Assembly: GCF_003716875.1 (NCBI RefSeq)
Contig: NZ_CP033078.1
Coordinates: forward strand, 1,984,001 to 2,048,000
Direction of reading: 5' to 3'
Length of the DNA stretch: 64,000 bases
DNA from: Vibrio zhugei
GTDB taxonomy: Bacteria; Pseudomonadota; Gammaproteobacteria; Enterobacterales; Vibrionaceae
A program made the translations under genes and the position numbers. The notes below the pieces were generated by a model that had not been told where the DNA came from, ran no database searches, and was given only the letters and a program-made list of their open reading frames with translations. This document shows, piece by piece, positions 60,183 to 64,000 of this stretch (the first letter of the stretch is position 1; every line of letters starts with the position of its first letter).

Positions 60183-60896
60183 TTAGCTATAGTTGTCATG
60201 ATAGCCATCGATTGCTGGATGGTACTGTCTATCGTTTTCGAGGTCTAATGCTGTAGTTCTTTCATCATAGACATGGTTATTTACATATTCTCCATCGATG
60301 AAAAAGAATTCACGGTAGCAAGAGCCAAATTTCGAACCTATGCGCTCTTTCGCAATTTCATTAGCGTCTTCAATAGTCCAAGGATTGTTTCTGTTTCGTA
60401 AGAACTCAACACAGATGTATCCCCACTGGTGTAATTGCGAACCATAGCCTATATCCAAGTCACGGTGTTTAACTTCAGCGAAACTTAGTATCCTTGCACC
60501 TATATCGGTTGCAAAGCCTTTATCGAGATACTCGGCCTTAAAGTTACGTCTAATAAGTTTGGGAGTGGTGCCTTCATACTCTAGCTCATTTACCATCAAA
60601 TCATCATCAAATATAACCAATAGAGAGCTGTTTTGATTTGGATTAAGCTGTTTACCTCTATTCCCCTGAGCCATAGCGAACTCTTGATTAACCCCATCCA
60701 TACCTTTATTTGCATTAACTATATTAGCTCTATGATTGTTAGCTTTTTTCGAATGCTGTAATAGTGAATGGTAGTTAGGGAAGCCAACTTCTCGTGCTGC
60801 TAATTCAAGTGCTTGGGTGTGCTTAACACCTAGTTCAACTTGAATCTTTTTAGCTAATTTCTTGACATTTGAAATGAAAGATTGAGTAATATTCAT
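60183..60896 (-). CDS. Protein with a glyoxalase-superfamily-associated N-terminal helix motif
   Basis: 237 residues. The first 50 (VKKLAKKIQVELGVKHTQAL then ELAAREVGFPNYHSLL) match the helical 'ALELAA..GF..W..L' motif found in many small cytosolic proteins of mobile regions. The remainder (about 75-237) has no family I recognise but includes a beta-rich segment around LLVIFDDDLMVNELEYEG. Function unknown. 298 bp separate it from the ATPase gene, with nothing recognised in between. Confidence 0.6.
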   Translation of the reverse strand: MNITQSFISNVKKLAKKIQVELGVKHTQALELAAREVGFPNYHSLLQHSKKANNHRANIVNANKGMDGVNQEFAMAQGNRGKQLNPNQNSSLLVIFDDDLMVNELEYEGTTPKLIRRNFKAEYLDKGFATDIGARILSFAEVKHRDLDIGYGSQLHQWGYICVEFLRNRNNPWTIEDANEIAKERIGSKFGSCYREFFFIDGEYVNNHVYDERTTALDLENDRQYHPAIDGYHDNYS

Positions 60897-61061
60897 GATC
60901 TTATATACCTAGACGAAAAGCTAAGTAAATCCACTCCTAATTTTCTTCTTCCCGCCGAAATAAATAAGAAAAAAATATATAATTTAGGGTTATGGTTCTC
61001 GAAAGAGTTTGCCTTATTGGAGTGAGCAGGCTTCCATCCAGCCTTAATTTAACAATTTATC

Positions 61062-61358
61062 TCATACTAACTCATTAGTCAAACTAACAAAACCCATACC
61101 TTGAGGCATCACTTGGATAACAAAATCTAGTTCAAACTTCCATGATGAGATTGAACGAATCATCATTGCTAGCAAGGTTTGGGGCAAATTTGAGTTGCGC
61201 GGCCCTACTAGTGCTTGTGCACTGTGAAGGGGCTGGACAAAACGGGGTTGATGATTTGCTAAGTTAGCATTTGGAGCATTAACTGTGTCCAATTGCAAAA
61301 TAGTATTCAACGTGACTAGATTATAAAAACTGGGATGCATCACGTTCCAAATTGGCAT
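61062..61358 (-). CDS. Short ORF overlapping the diguanylate cyclase end
   Basis: 98 codons open at an ATG that overlaps the cyclase stop by 19 bp. The product has no recognised domain, but the middle (PRNSNLPQTLLAMMIRSISS, then WKFELDFVIQVMPQGMGFVS) seems to me similar to short hypothetical proteins scattered in Vibrio genomes, possibly translations of a repeated DNA element. No ribosome site is clear. Treat as doubtful. Confidence 0.3.
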   Translation of the reverse strand: MPIWNVMHPSFYNLVTLNTILQLDTVNAPNANLANHQPRFVQPLHSAQALVGPRNSNLPQTLLAMMIRSISSWKFELDFVIQVMPQGMGFVSLTNELV

Positions 61359-62746
61359 TTATTGATTATTTCTCCAATACAGACTTGATTGCGACCATTT
61401 TCTTTTGCTGTATACAAAGCCTTGTCAGCTAGTTTGAAAACCTCATCAGCACTATTAGCTTGAGATAAACTAGAACAACCAATTGATACCGAAATGTGTG
61501 TGTGTGAAGTTACTTCCAAGATAGGACTTAAATTTTTTTCACATACTTTCTTTCTAAGCTTCTCCGCTATCTGGGCAGCTTCATGTAGTTCGCACTGCAA
61601 TAACACTACAACAAACTCCTCACCACCGTAGCGATATACAGAATCTGTATTACGTATATTAGCCTTTAAGGTCTGAGCAACCGTTTTAAGCACGTTATCA
61701 CCAACTAAATGCCCATATGTGTCATTAAATGTCTTAAAATGATCGACATCTATCAATAAAACTGAAATTTCCTTTTTTTGTTCTGGACGTTTGTTTACAA
61801 GAAGGCTCATATCTTTATCTAAGGCCATTCTATTATTTACATTCGTTAGCTTATCCGTAATAGCGCTAACAGAAAGCTCTTCTTCTAATGCTCTCCGTTG
61901 CTTGTCATACTGCTCATATGACACCGCACTTACTAACATAATGAGAATGAAACAAAAACATACTGAAACGACATATAGAGCAATCGCCTTTTCTTGTTCT
62001 TGTATATGAGTGATTGTGTACCCACCAACTAAGAATATCCCCCCACCTATAATCAATTGCCAACGAACAATACGGGCACCAAAAGTAGGAGCAAGCAATG
62101 CGTGTACAATGCCTTTGTTAGACTCTAAGCATATGGTTGAAATACTCAGCACCATTCCTAATACAGTCGTTGTAGGAGACATTTGGCCATAAAAATTATC
62201 AACGTTGTAGAGGTATCCGATCACCGATAGTAGTGGTAAAAAAATGGAGCAAATCGCTATCACTTGTGTGAGGTAGCAAAACCGTTGCCTTAACATGAAA
62301 ACCAATGCAATGAAGATGGAGCTAAGCATGTATGTGGTGTTACTACCCATTTTCATCGGTGCAGACATGTTTAGTAAGTGGGAAAAAGTAGCATTCAGGC
62401 TAAGGATTTCATCGACAATGTTATTTCCCGTCAATTCTTGCTGAAGACGTGTAACCAAACAAATACCAGCAAAGACTAATAAAAATCCAGCCCACTTAGT
62501 CGATGTTCTTATTAAAACACCAGCTAGTGACAACACTAGTAGCATTATAGTGGTCAAGGGATGAGTCGCGGGACCATTAGCGACTGGACGATAAATCCAT
62601 TCCAACTCAAGAAAGTAAGAAAGGATAAGTAGAGAACAAACAAGCAATACGCAACCATACCCAATAATACTGAGCTTCAACGCTTTGCTAATAAGATTCT
62701 GTTTTTTGGACTGCATGTGTAGTCGCTCGTTTAGTGTAAGCTGCAT
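61340..62746 (-). CDS. Membrane-bound GGDEF diguanylate cyclase
   Basis: 468 residues. The N-terminal half (about 20-285) has eight or so membrane segments of unassigned MASE type. A short linker helix follows, then a GGDEF domain (about 300-465). The active site is GGEEF with DVDHFKTFNDTYGHLVGD before it, and a product-inhibition RxxD (RNTD) lies five residues upstream. It makes cyclic-di-GMP, which favours biofilm over motility. It carries no EAL domain. Starts at 62746 and 62716 are both possible. Confidence 0.92.
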   Translation of the reverse strand: MQLTLNERLHMQSKKQNLISKALKLSIIGYGCVLLVCSLLILSYFLELEWIYRPVANGPATHPLTTIMLLVLSLAGVLIRTSTKWAGFLLVFAGICLVTRLQQELTGNNIVDEILSLNATFSHLLNMSAPMKMGSNTTYMLSSIFIALVFMLRQRFCYLTQVIAICSIFLPLLSVIGYLYNVDNFYGQMSPTTTVLGMVLSISTICLESNKGIVHALLAPTFGARIVRWQLIIGGGIFLVGGYTITHIQEQEKAIALYVVSVCFCFILIMLVSAVSYEQYDKQRRALEEELSVSAITDKLTNVNNRMALDKDMSLLVNKRPEQKKEISVLLIDVDHFKTFNDTYGHLVGDNVLKTVAQTLKANIRNTDSVYRYGGEEFVVVLLQCELHEAAQIAEKLRKKVCEKNLSPILEVTSHTHISVSIGCSSLSQANSADEVFKLADKALYTAKENGRNQVCIGEIINKCQFGT

Positions 62747-62993
62747 TTTAAGTAGCTTAGTTTAATAATTAGCCCACGATATGCAACCAGGCGGAACATA
62801 CCAATGTGCTGTTTCACCCATTGTGAACGAATTTATGAGTCTCATTTACAACTCATCAAAGATCATTATGACATTAGGAAAAGTAAGCTGAAGAGCGACT
62901 GGCGGCATTATTTAAGAAACAAGCTCTGACAAACTTTGGGGCAGAAACGAGTCTAACCGAAGCATGTCTATAAAATCGGTGGCTATTCAGATA

Positions 62994-64000
62994 TCGTTGT
63001 TTCACTTGACTTCTCGATCATGAAAGCGGCGTCGTCTGGTATTGTTGTTTTCCTTGGCCTCTAAGATAGATTTTTGAACCTTCCCCAACGATGTTTATGA
63101 TCGGTCAAAGGTTACGTGATCGAAAAATGTCACATTTTCCATTACTATCAGTGATTTAATGACCATTTGCAGTACTTTGGCATCGTTGTTCTTCTATTCT
63201 ATCTAACCACTCACGTATCTCGTTCTGCTCGCTCCTGCACCTTGGCTTTTATGGATACGATCGCTCGTAGACCACAGAAAATTGTTTCTTGAGATCGCAC
63301 GCACACCAAGAGCCTTTAAAGAAATAATAAATTAAATACAATAGCTTACAGACACACCCATCTAGAAGAGGATCACTCCTAGACCATAGAAATCTGCTTT
63401 TAGAGATCGCTCGTAGACCTTAGGTCGCTGAATCGAAAGGGGTTCGATGAGAATAGGACATCGTTGTTTCTCTTGACCTCTCGATCATGAAAGTGGCATT
63501 CACTGGTATCGTTGTTTTCCTTGACCTCTAAGATAGATTTTTGAATCGTTACCCAACGATGTTTATGATCGGTCAAAGGTTACGTCATCGCAACATATCA
63601 CAATTCCCATTACTATCAGTCAGTTAATGACCATGTGCAGTACTTTGGCATCGTTGTTCTTCTATTCTATCTAACCACTCACGTATCTCGTTCTGCTCGC
63701 TCCTGCACCTGGGCTTTTATGGAGAGGATCGCTCATAGACCACAGAAAATTGTTTCTTGAGATCGCACGTAGACCAAGATCCTTTAAAGAAATAATAAAT
63801 CAAATACAATAACTTAAAGACATACCTATCTAGAAGAGGATCACTCCTAGACCATAGAAATTTGCTTTTAGAGATCGCTCGTAGACCTTAGGTCGCTGAA
63901 TCGCAAGGGGGTCGATGAGAATAGGACATCGTTGTTTCTCTTGACCTCTCGATCATGAAAGTGGCGTCCTCTGGTATCGTTGTTTTCCTTGACCTCTAAG
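62994..64000. repeat. 468-bp tandem direct repeat, continuing past the window
   Basis: Units start at 62994 and 63461 and a third at 63929 runs off the edge. Unit 1 and unit 2 are about 90% identical by eye, and a stretch of about 75 bp around GGCATCGTTGTTCTTCTATT is unchanged. Inside each unit are shorter repeats: GATCGCTCGTAGACC-type strings (three or four per unit) and ATCGTTGTTTTCCTTGACCT with variants. No ORF or RNA family was recognised. Upstream, 62747-62993 holds nothing clear. Confidence 0.85.

Noticed and set aside
36642..64000. Right attachment site (second ssrA 3' end)
   Set aside because: Looked for the TTCAACTCCCGCCAGCTCC string on both strands by eye and found none. The island boundary is outside the window.

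Overview
The chromosomal part of this window (about 1-36.6 kb) belongs to a Vibrio. The evidence is the PomAB sodium-type flagellar stator, the order grpE/dnaK/dnaJ next to minor type IV pilin genes, nadK-recN-bamE-rnfH-ratA-smpB-ssrA, a CsrB regulatory RNA beside yqcC/truC, and high protein similarity to remembered Vibrio sequences. The order from the pilin genes to smpB/ssrA matches what I recall of the Vibrio cholerae chromosome just before its ssrA-integrated TCP pathogenicity island.

Core region, left to right: 3' part missing thiI; pomA-pomB; xseB-ispA-dxs isoprenoid operon; truC-yqcC; two proteobacterial DUF genes; a GNAT acetyltransferase; csrB with an upstream VarA/GacA-type box; a DUF188 gene, trmO, proS; yaeP and a DUF4250 gene; a candidate small RNA; purL with a PurR box; mltF; a 43-residue basic small ORF; tadA; a LysR regulator divergent from the glutathione-dependent formaldehyde detoxification pair frmA-fghA; minor pilins pilV/pilX/pilW/fimT and a divergent pilE; dnaJ, dnaK and grpE with visible sigma-32 promoters; nadK; recN with two SOS boxes; bamE; rnfH-ratA; smpB; ssrA (tmRNA).

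From 36.65 kb to the right edge lies a genomic island of at least 27 kb inserted at the 3' end of ssrA. Its left module (integrase, unknown gene, AlpA-type regulator, large helicase-like replication protein with an inverted repeat upstream) resembles a P4-like or phage-satellite core. Next comes a type I restriction-modification locus (hsdR ... hsdM-hsdS plus a PD-(D/E)XK nuclease). It is interrupted by an unusual pair: a P-loop kinase/nucleotidyltransferase fusion and a MATE-type membrane protein. Further right are a second PD-(D/E)XK nuclease, a serine resolvase, an orphan AbiEi-like antitoxin, an Mrr-type endonuclease paired with a zinc-hook RloC/PrrC-like ATPase, two unknown genes and a membrane diguanylate cyclase. 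This is a dense defence-type island.

The island also carries unexplained non-coding structure: ten copies of a 13-bp palindrome of the form AGAACANTGTTCT between 51.5 and 55.0 kb; an 85-bp duplicated module flanking a candidate structured RNA; an exact 100-bp-period tandem array with a GTTAGGATCCTAAC palindrome; and a 468-bp tandem repeat running off the right edge. No right-hand attachment site is visible, so the island continues past the window.
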